Shown here: piece by piece, positions 48,301 through 59,500 of the stretch
Numbering within the stretch: position 1 is the first letter of the stretch
How the letters are laid out: every line of letters starts with the position of its first letter
Source: Antedon mediterranea
Taxonomy: Eukaryota > Echinodermata > Crinoidea > Comatulida > Antedonidae
Assembly: GCF_964355755.1 (NCBI RefSeq)
Contig: NC_092673.1
Coordinates: 3,167,001-3,231,000, forward strand
Direction: 5' to 3'
Length of the DNA stretch: 64,000 bases
Notes under the pieces: model-generated
Seen by the model: the letters and a program-made list of their open reading frames with translations, nothing else
Databases searched by the model: none
What the model was told of the DNA's origin: nothing
Translations under genes and position numbers: made by a program

Positions 48301-51300
48301 AGTAACAATATTGGACTGTTTTCCCTGAAATTGATGTCATAAATAGTCAATAATAGATGAAAAATGAACTAAATCTTAAAACAAGTCTTTGAAAATTCTT
48401 ATGAATTCTATCACAAACAAACGATTGTTGAATTATTTCTTTATGTGGTCCTTTATATCATGCAGTATCGTTGTATACATTATGAATATATTGAAGGATT
48501 TTATTATGTTACTAATTTGTTTGTGGTGGATTTGTTTTATTTTCAAAACCTTTGAAACATTTCTATGTAGCGCTAATCCGGTTACTTTGTTTTCAGATGC
48601 AGCCTGCGTCATTCATCCTGTCATGAAACAGCTAAAATCTATTTATACTCTTTTTTATTGAATAAAAATAATTTAACAATACATATATTAATTACTTGTA
48701 TCTTAGATCAAGCTAATTTCTTGCATTTTAACTGTTTTCCCAATCTGCCATTATACAGACAATTTGTTTAGTATATTGTCATTTTGAACATTTTGAGGTC
48801 AGGATTCTGAATTTAAAATATGAATCATGATCCATATTTAAATTATGATAAATATAAATCAGAAAGAATAGTATAAATTATAATAACTGTAACATGACAT
48901 GGTGAAAGGATGCTTTTCTTCTTTAATCAGAGTTATGGATATTTTTCATATCCTTTCAAAAAATGTATGTTTTAGTTATTGTCAATCAACTGCAATCATT
49001 TTTCAAACAATTGTGATGACATTTTAAGTGTTATAAAATACAGAAAAAAATGTATTCTTTCATTCCAAGTGAAATTTATGCTTTTCCACATTTTCCAAAA
49101 CTGTATTGATGCACAAAATGACACTTTTGGTATTAATATGTGAACCATAATAAAATGATATGACCTATGACCTATGCCCCTGTGGTGCCTACAGTGCTTC
49201 CATTTTACAATTTCTGAATTCTGCCCTTCCCTTTCCCTTTATTTCAAAATCGTAGATCAAATATTAAATTTTCCTTGCTTGTCACAGATAGATAGATAAT
49301 AATACACCAGAAAAAGAACAACACATGCTAAATAATCTCGTTATCAATATTTTTCAATGAATCCTTACTATCAACATTTCTGGGGGATGTAGACTTCTCA
49401 GATGTGGGCGTAATCATATGCTGTAGATGGTTAACATTCTTACAACCTAGCTGCCTCATTACTCTCTTTCATGGCTAATTGGCTCTGTTCCCTCAAATCA
49501 TCATATTAAACAAAGTAATTTGCGTACATCAATTTGTTTTGAAAGATGACATAAATGACATTTTCCCTTAATCTACTTAATCTGTTTGTTTTCTTTTTCT
49601 TATTTTATGCAGCCCATGGCCTGATACGACAGATGCACTCGCATATCTTGCACAGTTACTATTCATGTACGCAATCGTTTCTGATATTTTTACCCCTTAC
49701 TACCTAAGCTGTGTTGCATATATATAGATCTACTGTAGCAATATGCTGTAGCAGCCGTGAGAGATGAAAAAAAACGCCCTTTCCTTTGCTGCATGTAAAA
49801 TGCCTGTGTATTGCGGTAAGGTAATATTATGCTATGGCTTCCTGTGGCGTGCATATCATGTGATCAGAGTATCATGTGATCTTCAGCATATCATGTGATC
49901 ATCAGCATATCATGTGGTCAGGTTTGTTTTATCCGCTGCACTAATGCATATCTTCTCTTCACCTTAGAATTCCTGGAGTGAAAGTTACCGTAATCAAAAT
50001 CATCAGTACACTCTTTACTTTGTGTTTCTGTTTTATTTTCATCAAGTTTATTGCTTTTATTTATACAGGATTTTATGTTATATAGATTTTTTTGTTCTCC
50101 CAGTGCTTGAACTTTGACATTTGACGCTTTTAGATTTTGACATCTAAGCCACTTTGTGATTCCCTAAACGAAAGTTTTTTTTTCCTTTTTGGCGCCTTGC
50201 ATTTCTTTCAAACCAAAAACCTTTTAATATGCAAAGAATATAAGGGTTTTTTGGTTTTTAAAAATTCTGATAAAATATAAAAATATATTACAAAGTGGCA
50301 TCATTGTTGTCATATTTAATAAGTAAATACATTAGTTATTTGATTACATAGTGTTACTTCAAGCATTAAATTCATGCATTCTTAAATTACTTACTAACGT
50401 CAATTTGATTGAATCATTTACAGGGGGTAACCACACACACAGAGAAGCATTTATGAGCGGCGATCTAGAACCATGGGTTTTTCGTGGAGGACTGACCGGT
50501 GAATTACAAGTACGGATATTATCAAAAATAAACTTTCTTTTTAGAAACAAGAGTTGCCATAGTAACAGAATGCCATTTGCATCTTAAACTATTAGCAAGG
50601 ACACGTTTTTAGAAATTATTTATAAATAACTTACTGTATTATTTCAGAAATTATTGCGCTATTATTATAGTCGTGGTGAGTTCATCGTGCAAAGCAAATG
50701 CTGCAGTGCGCCGTGTTAACGCCCTATACGTCGCCATTCGTTATTCTGCGCATTTATATTTTAACAGCGAAGCGTGGCGCTTGCTTTCTGAAGGCAAGAT
50801 CTATTTGTTTTTACAGAAAGTGTGAATTAATATTGAAAATTGTTATTTTTCTTTTATTTTCAGATAAATAACATCATTTAATGAGAATCACAAACAATGG
50901 TTTATTTTATGTCACAAGTTATAATCTTTGATTTAATATTCGCCCACAACAAAATTTTTATTTTTATTTATTAATCATTATATATCTATTCTGATATAGA
51001 ATTTTTATAGAATTTGTCCATCATTGTGAAGATTATTTGTACAAAATAAACCATTTGATCCAGTGATTGTCATTAAATTTCATTAATAGCGCAGCATTGC
51101 TGCTGTCATATGCCAACACTCGTGCCAAAATCAGATCGTGCGCTGCGGCGCCAACGAAATGCGCTCCACCTTTTGCTGTGTTTTAAATTTATTTCTCCAA
51201 AGATATAGTGTAGATGCCATTTTTAAAATGTATTTGAGGTCTGAGCATAGTAAAAAACTAAATTGTGTATTTTGTATATTAAACTATCTATCTCTGTTCC

Positions 51301-54300
51301 TGTTGAATTTATTTATATTTAAAGAAAATTGTTTAGCAGTATGTGAGGTCCTTTGTGGGAAGAAAGGGGTATGGGGCTAGGGTCTTCTTCATTGAGGTAT
51401 TGACTAGAGGGTGGACTCTTGACTGGTATGGGGCTGGGGTCTTCACATTAAGGTATTGACTAGAGGGTGGACTCCTGACTGGTATGGGGCTAGGGTCTTC
51501 ACATTGAGGTATTGACTAGAGCAGGGAAATAGAGGGTGGACTCCTGACTGGTATGGAGCTGGGGTCTTCCCATTTAGGTATTGACTAGAGGGTGCACTCC
51601 TGACTGGTATGAGGCTGGGGTCTTCCCATTTAGGTATTGACTAGAGGGTGCACTCCTGACTGGTATGGGGCTGGGGTCTTCCCATTGAGGTATTGACTAG
51701 AGGGTGCACTCCTGACTGGTATGGGGCTGGGGTCTTCCCATTTAGGTATTGACTAGAGGGTGCACTCCTGACTGGTATGGGGCTGGGGTCTTCCCGTTGA
51801 GGTATTGACTAGAGGGTGCACTCCTGACTGGTATGGGGCTGGGGTCTTCACATTAAGGTATTGGCTAGAGGGTGCACTCCTGACTTGTATGGGCTGGGGT
51901 CTTCCCGTTGAGGTATTGACTAGAGGGTGCACTCCGGACTGGTATGGGGCTGGGGTCTTCCCGTTGAGGTATTGGCTAGAGGGTGCACTCCTGACTGGTA
52001 TGGGGCTGGGGTCTTCCCATTAAGGTATTGGCTAGAGGGTGCACTCCTGACTGGTATGGGGCTGGGGTCTTCCCATTGAGGTATTGACTAGAGGGTGCAC
52101 TCCTGACTGGTATGGGGCTGGGGTCTTCCCATTGAGGTATTGGCTAGAGGGTGCACTCCTGACTTGTATGGGGCTAGGGTCTTCCCATTGAGGTATTGAC
52201 TAGAGGGTGCACTCCTGACTGGTATGGGGCTGGGGTCTTCCCATTAAGGTATTGACTAGAGGGTGCACTCCTGACTGGTATGGGGCTGGGGTCTTCCCAT
52301 TAAGGTATTGGCTAGAGGGTGCACTCCTGACTGATATTGGGCTGAGGTCTTCCCATTAAGGTATTGGCTAGAGGGTGCACTCCTGACTGGTATTGGGCTG
52401 GGGTCTTCCCATTAAGGTATTGGCTAGAGGGTGCACTCCTGACTAGTATTGGGCTGGGGTCTTCCCGTTAAGGTATTGGCTAGAGGGTGCACTCCTGATT
52501 GGTATGGGGCTGGGGTCTTCCCATTGAGGTATTGACTAGAGGGTGCACTCCTGACTGGTATGGGGCTGGGGTCTTCCCATTAAGGTATTGACTAGAGGGT
52601 GCACTCCTGACTGGTATGGGGCACGTTTTTTAATTTTTTTATGTTTTATTGCAGCGTATGCTACCAATTGATGGGGCAAATGACTTATTCTACAAAGTTC
52701 CACCGAAACAAATATGCAATAAAATATACACCATTCGTCCATTTCGTAACTCTGATGAGGTAAACATGATTAATTTTGCAAATTTTGTTTGACTAGTAGG
52801 TTGAGATACAAACTGTAACTTATACTTATTTGGCAAGGTCAAGGTTTTTATCTGTGGTGCACACAGATCCGTGAAAGACCGTTGTTTATGAAAGGAATGT
52901 GTTGTTATCTGGATGAGGCATGCAATTCATCAAAGCAGATGATTCAAAATGCTTTCCATCCAACATCTTGTATTTAATACAGCTCTTACATCTTACGCTT
53001 CAGTTGCGTGGGATAGAACGTTATATTGTAATGCAAGAATATAATGTTGTAATTTCTATTATTACAGTTAGGAATATTTAGGCAGTGTCGTATGACTTAC
53101 CAAGATGGTAGAGATGCTACTGACTTGTTCTCTGAGCACCTTCGTCTACCAGGAAACAAGTAAGATATATTTATTTATTATTATTTTGCACTGATGACGG
53201 GCTAGTGTTGCCCGAAACCTCTGCTATTTTTTCTGGCTGTTTTACTTTACTGTTTTTGAGTTAGCTTTTTGCTTATTTGAGATCCAGCCACTGTTTTTTC
53301 AGTGCTTGTTTTATTTTGTATCTCCATTGAGGTCCAGCCACTGATACCCACAGCATTGTAATTTTTTTCTGTAATTTGCCTTTGGATTTATTATTATTTT
53401 ATATATATTATACTGTGAGTATATCAGACCCATGCCTCTTGGATGCTAGTAGGATATCTCTTATTATTACACCATGTTGCTCTCTCAAATTCTGGTGACA
53501 CCCAAGAGTAGAAGTTGGTGGTTTAATGTTGAGATTTTTCTTAATATAACAATTATATTCATTTTTAGAAAAGTAGGTGCTCTACTCACATTTAGTCCTG
53601 AATACTGTTTTGTTGCCGAGGAAGATGGTGAATTATGTGGTTATGCCCTGGCAACCCTCGACTCGATGGAATTCCAAAAGAAATGCGAACTGGCTTGGCT
53701 ACCGGAAATGTGTATGAAGTATCCTAAACCAGAGAAGACCGAAGGGCTAACACTTGCTGAGGTATTTAATACTTGCCTTTTTATTAAAAAATCTCTTCAG
53801 TCAAAGACTGGTCTGCCAGAGAGCCCAGTTGGTGATCAGTGGCTGTGATGTACTAATACACCGGGGTAACCCCCTACTCGTCTCGAAAGATGTACAAGGT
53901 TCTTTAAAGTGCACACAAGCTAGTTGTGTATACTGGACCTACAGTTTATAGTCCTTATCCAAAAAGACTCGTTCTACCACCAGAACCATGGAGTGAGTGA
54001 GTCTCGAATCCCTGCCGATGTTATGGCTACGTAATTACGGTTCCACTGTCTTAACCGCTCGGCCACTCACTCACTCACAGTAATTTTGTTTCATTATTTT
54101 GTTTTTTTCAGATGATCATTGTCAGCTTTCACAATCACAAGCCATTCAGACCTGTGAACATGTTTCAACGATTTCCATCATTATTAACAATGAGCGTGTT
54201 GTCAAGTGTTGAGGATCAAGGTGTGTTAAAGAATCTATTGGCATGTATACTGTCAGCTCTTAAGGCGAATGGTAAGTAATGTACATCCAATTAAAGATCT

Positions 54301-54902
54301 CTAATTGGAGACCACTCTTTTTTAGACTAGACCAGACTAGACTTACCATGGATACCAACAGAAAGCTTAAGGCTAGTCAAATGGCCAACCAGTTAAGGCA
54401 GGGGTGCCATTTATCATACATAAAAAGAGCTACTCAAGACCGACTTGCTCCTAGTTCTGGTGGTGGAACAAGTCTTATCGGATAAGGACTATAAACTGTA
54501 GGTCCAGTGTACACTGTTATCCAGTGCATGTTAAACAACCTAGTTCATCATTCGAGATAAGTAGGGGGTTACCACGATGGACTGGTTCACAAAGTATCCT
54601 CTGTATCGGGGGAAGGATTTAGACATTGGATATCAGTAATAGTGTCATATTTACATTCATACACAATGACAAGAATTGTGGATATAAAGTTTGCGGTGTA
54701 TTAGTTCTGAATATTATTAATATAAAACTTTATTCTAAATAAATTTATTTTTATATTTTACTAAGGATCCCACGGTGCTTATATTGAAGTATTGAAATCC
54801 GAGTGTTCTATGATTGACTTCTACAAGAAACTAGGCTTTTTTGATGTCCCATTAGCGGACAACCAAGAAGAAGATTTCGTCATCCTTGGTAGAACCATCT
54901 AG
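42322..54902 (+). CDS. OGA: Protein O-GlcNAcase (GH84 plus HAT-like domain)
   Basis: OGA removes O-linked GlcNAc from Ser/Thr of nuclear and cytoplasmic proteins. Exons: 42322-42364, 42823-42972, 43484-43614, 44109-44277, 44535-44633, 44903-45031, 45366-45521, 45974-46857, 47186-47360, 50424-50509, 52655-52759, 53068-53159, 53569-53761, 54112-54271 and 54766-54902. The product is 902 residues (human 916). The GH84 domain opens with CGVVEGFYGRPW (~10-21). The catalytic pair D122-D123 in FDDID corresponds to human D174/D175. Y166, W225, N227, D232 and Y233 ([10 protein letters not shown]) match substrate-binding positions. The 884-nt exon encodes a disordered Ser/Thr-rich linker and the start of the helical stalk ([10 protein letters not shown]). 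The C-terminus is the acetyltransferase-like domain ([14 protein letters not shown]). Identification is firm; the N-terminus is shorter than in mammals. Confidence 0.95.
43287..43426. mobile_element. Short TTAA-flanked inverted-repeat element (OGA intron)
   Basis: Left end ttaaagatgtattgtcccct and right end gaggacaatacaattaa are imperfect complements with TTAA at both edges. It looks like a deleted relative of the element at 3201-3660. Confidence 0.5.
43657..43930 (-). mobile_element. tRNA-derived SINE, copy 2 (OGA intron)
   Basis: On the minus strand: A-box head GTGGCCAAGCGGTTAAGAC, B-box GGGTTTGAGCCTC, the shared body, then a tail ending in CTTTGACTGAAG. The A/B box spacing fits a tRNA-related pol III promoter. 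Inserted about 40 bp past the exon ending at 43614, antisense to OGA. Confidence 0.85.
44715..44847. mobile_element. Inverted-repeat element, CTCTGTCTACACTATCAAA family, copy 4 (OGA intron)
   Basis: Ends aagctctgtctacactat and atagtgtagacagagctt are perfect complements. The internal 21-bp unit is reduced to about one decayed copy. Confidence 0.8.
46900..47075. repeat. CT-rich tandem repeat in OGA intron
   Basis: Imperfect repeats of about 20 bp: 'cctgcatcctgccgcca' types first, then 'ctcttgcatcacttctgcag' types. It lies between exons ending at 46857 and starting at 47186. Confidence 0.7.
47361..50423. other. Large OGA intron, 3.1 kb
   Basis: Mostly AT-rich. It holds a short ~21-bp repeat at 49848-49922 ('gcatatcatgtgatc' units). 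An exon-like 54-nt segment at 49613-49666 is discussed in the findings. A 26-bp segment at 50367-50392 also occurs at 45088-45113 in another OGA intron. Confidence 0.5.
51362..52622. repeat. 56-bp minisatellite in OGA intron, ~22 copies
   Basis: Units contain 'gactagagggtgcactcctg' and 'tatggggctggggtcttccc', with a 56-bp period (e.g. 'tatggggctgg' at 51664 and 51720). It is GC-rich against AT-rich flanks. The array stops about 30 bp before the OGA acceptor at 52653-52654. The open frames within it are repeat read-through, not genes. Confidence 0.93.
53170..53405. repeat. Dispersed repeat of unknown class, copy 2 (OGA intron)
   Basis: Shares 'ctagtgttgcccgaaa', 'tttctggctgttttactt', and repeated 'gaggtccagccactg'/'gagatccagccactg' blocks with 32258-32452. 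Confidence 0.6.
53794..54079 (-). mobile_element. tRNA-derived SINE, copy 3 (OGA intron)
   Basis: The best-preserved copy. On the minus strand: A box GTGGCCGAGCGGTTAAGAC, B box GGGATTCGAGACTC, the body, and tail CAGTCTTTGACTGAAG. Antisense to OGA, about 30 bp past the exon ending at 53761, which is much the same placement as copy 2. Confidence 0.87.
54374..54594 (+). mobile_element. tRNA-derived SINE, copy 4 (OGA intron)
   Basis: Contains 'atggccaaccagttaaggca' (decayed A box), 'ggttctggtggtggaac'-like body, 'ctataaactgtaggtccagt' and 'gtagggggttacc', in the order of the other copies. The B box is lost. Confidence 0.7.
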
Positions 54903-55730
54903 AATTCTGGTGAAATACTTGTAGCGTTTCCTAACAGTCCCTGAATATGTATTACATTAGCCTGCACTCAAAATAGTACGTTCACATGTAATAGTAACCC
55001 CATGACAAGGCAATAATGATTTAAATATACAGGCACAAAGATGCACAAGGATAAAATGATGATTAAAATTATCCAAACCTTTTTAGTTATCAAATACAAT
55101 CATCGTCACAAGCAATTTAAACTAAATGCAAGTAAACTGTGATTTGTTTACTACTACAAAAAAAGGAAAGAAATATTGAATCTTTTTGAATTGTTATAAA
55201 TTACCCAATTACAATAGAAATATACATTAATTCTATTTATTTCTGAAATTGGATATAATGTGCACAAACAAAAATTAATTTGTGGTACATATAAAATAAT
55301 TTTAAAAAGTAGAAATTATGAAATTGTTAATTCAAAATTATAAGAACGTATAATATATTAAAGCCTAACAACAATTAATATTCGATGTTTTAAATTCACT
55401 CAAATAATTATAATTATCAAATGATTTTAGTGTATTTCACTACCCTGAATTAATATAAATTTTTTCTCAATTTTATTTAAAATTTATTATTAGATAATAA
55501 TAATTAATAATGTGTACTGTTATTATGTTTTAACCTGTTTAAATTCAATAGTAAAAAAGAATCTAAAATTTACATTTTTGTAACATCTGCATTATCGGTA
55601 ATTGTGTATTGGCCATAGTAATATAATTTTTTTTAAATTATCCTTTATGTTTTTCATTGTTTAATTAATATTCCTATATATATATTTTAAGAATAATCTC
55701 TGGAAGAAAAGAAATGTAATTATTCAATTT
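54903..55730. other. OGA 3' UTR and downstream AT-rich DNA
   Basis: Very AT-rich, no second gene and no repeat recognised. I could not pick a single convincing polyadenylation hexamer. Confidence 0.45.
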
Positions 55731-55732
55731 GT

Positions 55733-56092
55733 GGCATCCTGGATGCGATTTTTTTTTTCGTACATAAGTTGGGGACCCCATGTGAAAGATAGCCGAACTA
55801 CTTCCTAAATATAACTAAACCTAACCCTCCAAATAATCTCTCTCTCACTATAAAGTAAAAGAAGTAACTCATGGGAGTCGAACCCCATACATCGACATGT
55901 AAAGTCCATAGTCTTATCCACTCGACTACACAGACGGCTCGACAGAAATCGTTTGCATTAGCGAATTGTAGTTAGCTGAATTCTTACGTCACACCTTATG
56001 GATATGATTAATGAATATTCATGAATATTCTGTGACGTTTCACGAGGGGTCCCCAACTTATGTACGAAAAGAAATATCGCATCCTGGACATA
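55733..56092. mobile_element. Foldback element carrying a tRNA-like promoter
   Basis: Left end ggatgcgat plus cgtacataagttggggaccc is the inverted copy of gggtccccaacttatgtacg plus atcgcatcc on the right. Inside, on the minus strand (about 55865-55945), is a tRNA-like stretch with A box TAGTCGAGTGGATAAGAC and B box GGGGTTCGACTCCC. The would-be acceptor ends do not pair, so it is not a functional tRNA gene. Confidence 0.65.
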
Positions 56093-56585
56093 TGACGTTA
56101 ATTTTCCTGTATACGATTGGAAATTAAATTGTATTTAAAATTTTGAAATTTTAAAATAAGATAACTAATAGCATTATATACCATCAGATTCTGAATAGGA
56201 GCAGGAAATAATGAAATACATACCATGTTTAATTTGATTCAGCAAGATGGATGGTTTATATACATCAACAAAGGGAGTTTGGATCACAAGAATTAAAACA
56301 AAACTAGAATTTAAGTTTATTTAAGAAATCCTGATAATAATTGCTGAATTTATGTACAAATGCACATTTCAAATGAAGCAAGCTTGCGTTTAAGATAACA
56401 TCTGAGACCTGACTGTCAATAAAAAGAACCCTTGAAACTATGTATACATTGTGTTATTAGAGGGCGCTTTTGATTTGTGAGGTCCGATGACCAACCTATG
56501 TCACGTGTATCAATGTATTGCATATAATATTTTTGCATAATAATTCAATTTTGAAATGTCGATATAAAAAAATTCCTATACTGTA
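56093..56585. other. AT-rich spacer before second satellite
   Basis: No coding, RNA or repeat feature recognised. Confidence 0.4.
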
Positions 56586-59500
56586 CGCATTATTCGTCTC
56601 TGCGCATGTTTATTGTGCTATAGTAACCATTTATGTCAAAAAATAAAAGGGGCGAAAATCGGCCATTTTTCAAAAATTTCCCTGTACTATAGTACAGGGA
56701 TTTTTACCAAAAATGGCCAATTTCGACCTTTTTATTTTTCGATGCGCAGAACCCATTATTCGACTCTGCGCATGTTTATTGTGCTATAGTAACCATTTAT
56801 GTCAAAAAATAAGAGGGTCGAAAATCGGCCATTTTTCGAAAATTTCCCTGTACTATAGTACAGGAATTTTTTATTTTCGACCTTTTTATTTTTCGATAAA
56901 ACTGGTTACTATAGCACAATTGACATGCGCAGAACCCATTATTCGACTCTGCGCATGTTTATTATGCTATAGTAACCATTTATGTCAAAAAATAAAAGGG
57001 GCGAAAATCGGCCATTTTTCGAAAATTTCCCTGTACAGGGATTTTTTCCAAAAATGGCCAATTTCGACCTTTTTATTTTTCGATAAAACTGGTTAATATA
57101 GCACAATTGACAAGCGCAGAACCCATTATTCGACTCTGCGCATGTTTATTGTGCTATAGTAACCATTTATGTCAAAAAATAAAAGGGTCGAAAATCGGTT
57201 ATTTTTCGAAAATTTCCCTGTACTATAGTACAAGGATTTTTTCCAAAAATGGCCAATTTCGATCTTTTTATTTTTCAATAAAACTGGTTAATATAGCACA
57301 ATTGACAAGCGCAGAACCCATTATTCGACTCTGCGCATGTTTATTATGCTATAGTAACCATTTATGTCAAAAAATAAAAGGGGCGAAAATCGGCCATTTT
57401 TCGAAAATTTCCCTGTACAGGAATTTTTTCCAAAAATGGCCAATTTCGACCTTTTTATTTTTCGATAAAACTGGTTACTATAGCACAATTGACATGCGCA
57501 GAACCCATTATTCGACTCTGCGCATGTTTATTATGCTATAGTAACCATTTATGTCAAAAAATAAAAGGGGCGAAAATCGGCCATTTTTCAAAAATTTCCC
57601 TGTACAGGGATTTTTTCCAAAAATGGCCAATTTCGACCTTTTTATTTTTCGATAAAACTGGTTAATATAGCACAATTGACAAGCGCAGAACCCATTATTT
57701 GACTCTGCGCATGTTTATTGTGCTATAGTAACCATTTATGTCAAAAAATAAAAGGGTCGAAAATCGGTTATTTTTCGAAAATTTCCCTGTACTATAGTAC
57801 AGGGATTTTTTCCAAAAATGGCCAATTTCGATCTTTTTATTTTTCGATAAAACTGGTTACTATAGCACAATTGACATGCGCAGAACCCATTATTCGACTC
57901 TGCGCATGTTTATTATGCTATAGTAACCATTTATATCAAAAAATAAAAGGGGTGAAAATCGGCCATTTTTCGAAAATTTTCCCTGTACTATAGTACAGGG
58001 ATTTTTTCCAAAAATGGCCAATTTCGACCTTTTTATTTTTCGATAAAACTGGTTACTATAGCACAATTGACATGCGCAGAACCCATTATTCGACTCTGCG
58101 CATGTTTATTATGCTATAGTAACCATTTATGTCAAAAAATAAGAGGGTCGAAAATCGGCCATTTTTCGAAAATTTCCCTGTACTATAGTACAGGGATTTT
58201 TTCCAAATATGGCCAATTTCGACCTTTTTATTTTTCGATAAAACTGGTTACTATAGCACAATTGACATGCGCAGAACCCATTATTCGACTCTGCGCATGT
58301 TTTTTGTGCTATAGTAACCATTTATGTCAAAAAATAAAAGGGTCGAAAATCGGTTATTTTTCGAAAATTTCCCTGTACTATAGTACAGGAATTTTTTCAA
58401 AAAATTGCCAATTTTCGATCTTTTTATTTTTCGATAAAACTGGTTAATATAGCACAATTGACAAGCGCAGAACCCATTATTCGACTCTGCGCATGTTTAT
58501 TATGCTATAGTAACCATTTATGTCAAAAAATAAAAGGGGCGAAAATCGGCCATTTTTCGAAAATTTCCCTGTACTATAGTACAGGGATTTTTTCCAAAAA
58601 TGGCCAATTTCGACCTTTTTATTTTTCGATAAAACTGGTTACTATAGCACAATTGACATGCGCAGAACCCATTATTCGACTCTGCGCATGTTTATTGTGC
58701 TATAGTAACCATTTATGTCAAAAAATAAGAGGGTCGAAAATCGGCCATTTTTCGAAAATTTCCCTGTACTATAGTACAGGAATTTTTTATTTTCGATATT
58801 TTTATTTTTCGATAAAACTGGTTACTATAGCACAATTGACATGCGCAGAACCCATTATTCGACTCTGCGCATGTTTATTATGCTATAGTAACCATTTATG
58901 TCAAAAAATAAGAGGGTCGAAAATCGGCAATTTTTCGAAAATTTCCCTGTACAGGTATTTTTTCAGAAAATGGCCAATTTTCGACCTTTTTATTTTTCGA
59001 TAAACTAGTTACTATAGCACAATTGACATGCGCAGAACCCATTATTTGACTCTGCGCATGTTTATTATGCTATAGTAACCATTTTTGTCAAAAAATAAAA
59101 GGGGCGAAAATCGGCCATTTTAAAAAATTTCCCTGTACTATAGTACAGGGATTTTTTCAAAAAATGGCCAATTTCGACCTTTTTATTTTTCGATAAAACT
59201 GGTTACTATAGCACAATTGACATGCGCAGAACCCATTATTCGACTCTGCGCATGTTTATTATGCTATAGTAACCATTTATGTCAAAAAATAAAAGGGGCG
59301 AAAATCGGCCATTTTTCGAAAATTTCCCTGTACTATAGTACAGGGATTTTTTCCAAAAATGGCCAATTTCGACCTTTTTATTTTTCGATAAAACTGGTTA
59401 ATATAGCACAATTGACATGCGCAGAACCCATTATTCGACTCTGCGCATGTTTATTGTGATATAGTAACCATTTATGTCAAAAAATAAAAGGGTCGAAAAT

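Noticed and set aside
51805-52023. Open frame in the OGA intron
   Set aside because: Pure read-through of the 56-bp minisatellite.
55865-55945. tRNA gene on the minus strand
   Set aside because: A- and B-box-like motifs exist but the acceptor strands do not pair and no proper anticodon stem forms; treated as a tRNA-like core of an element.
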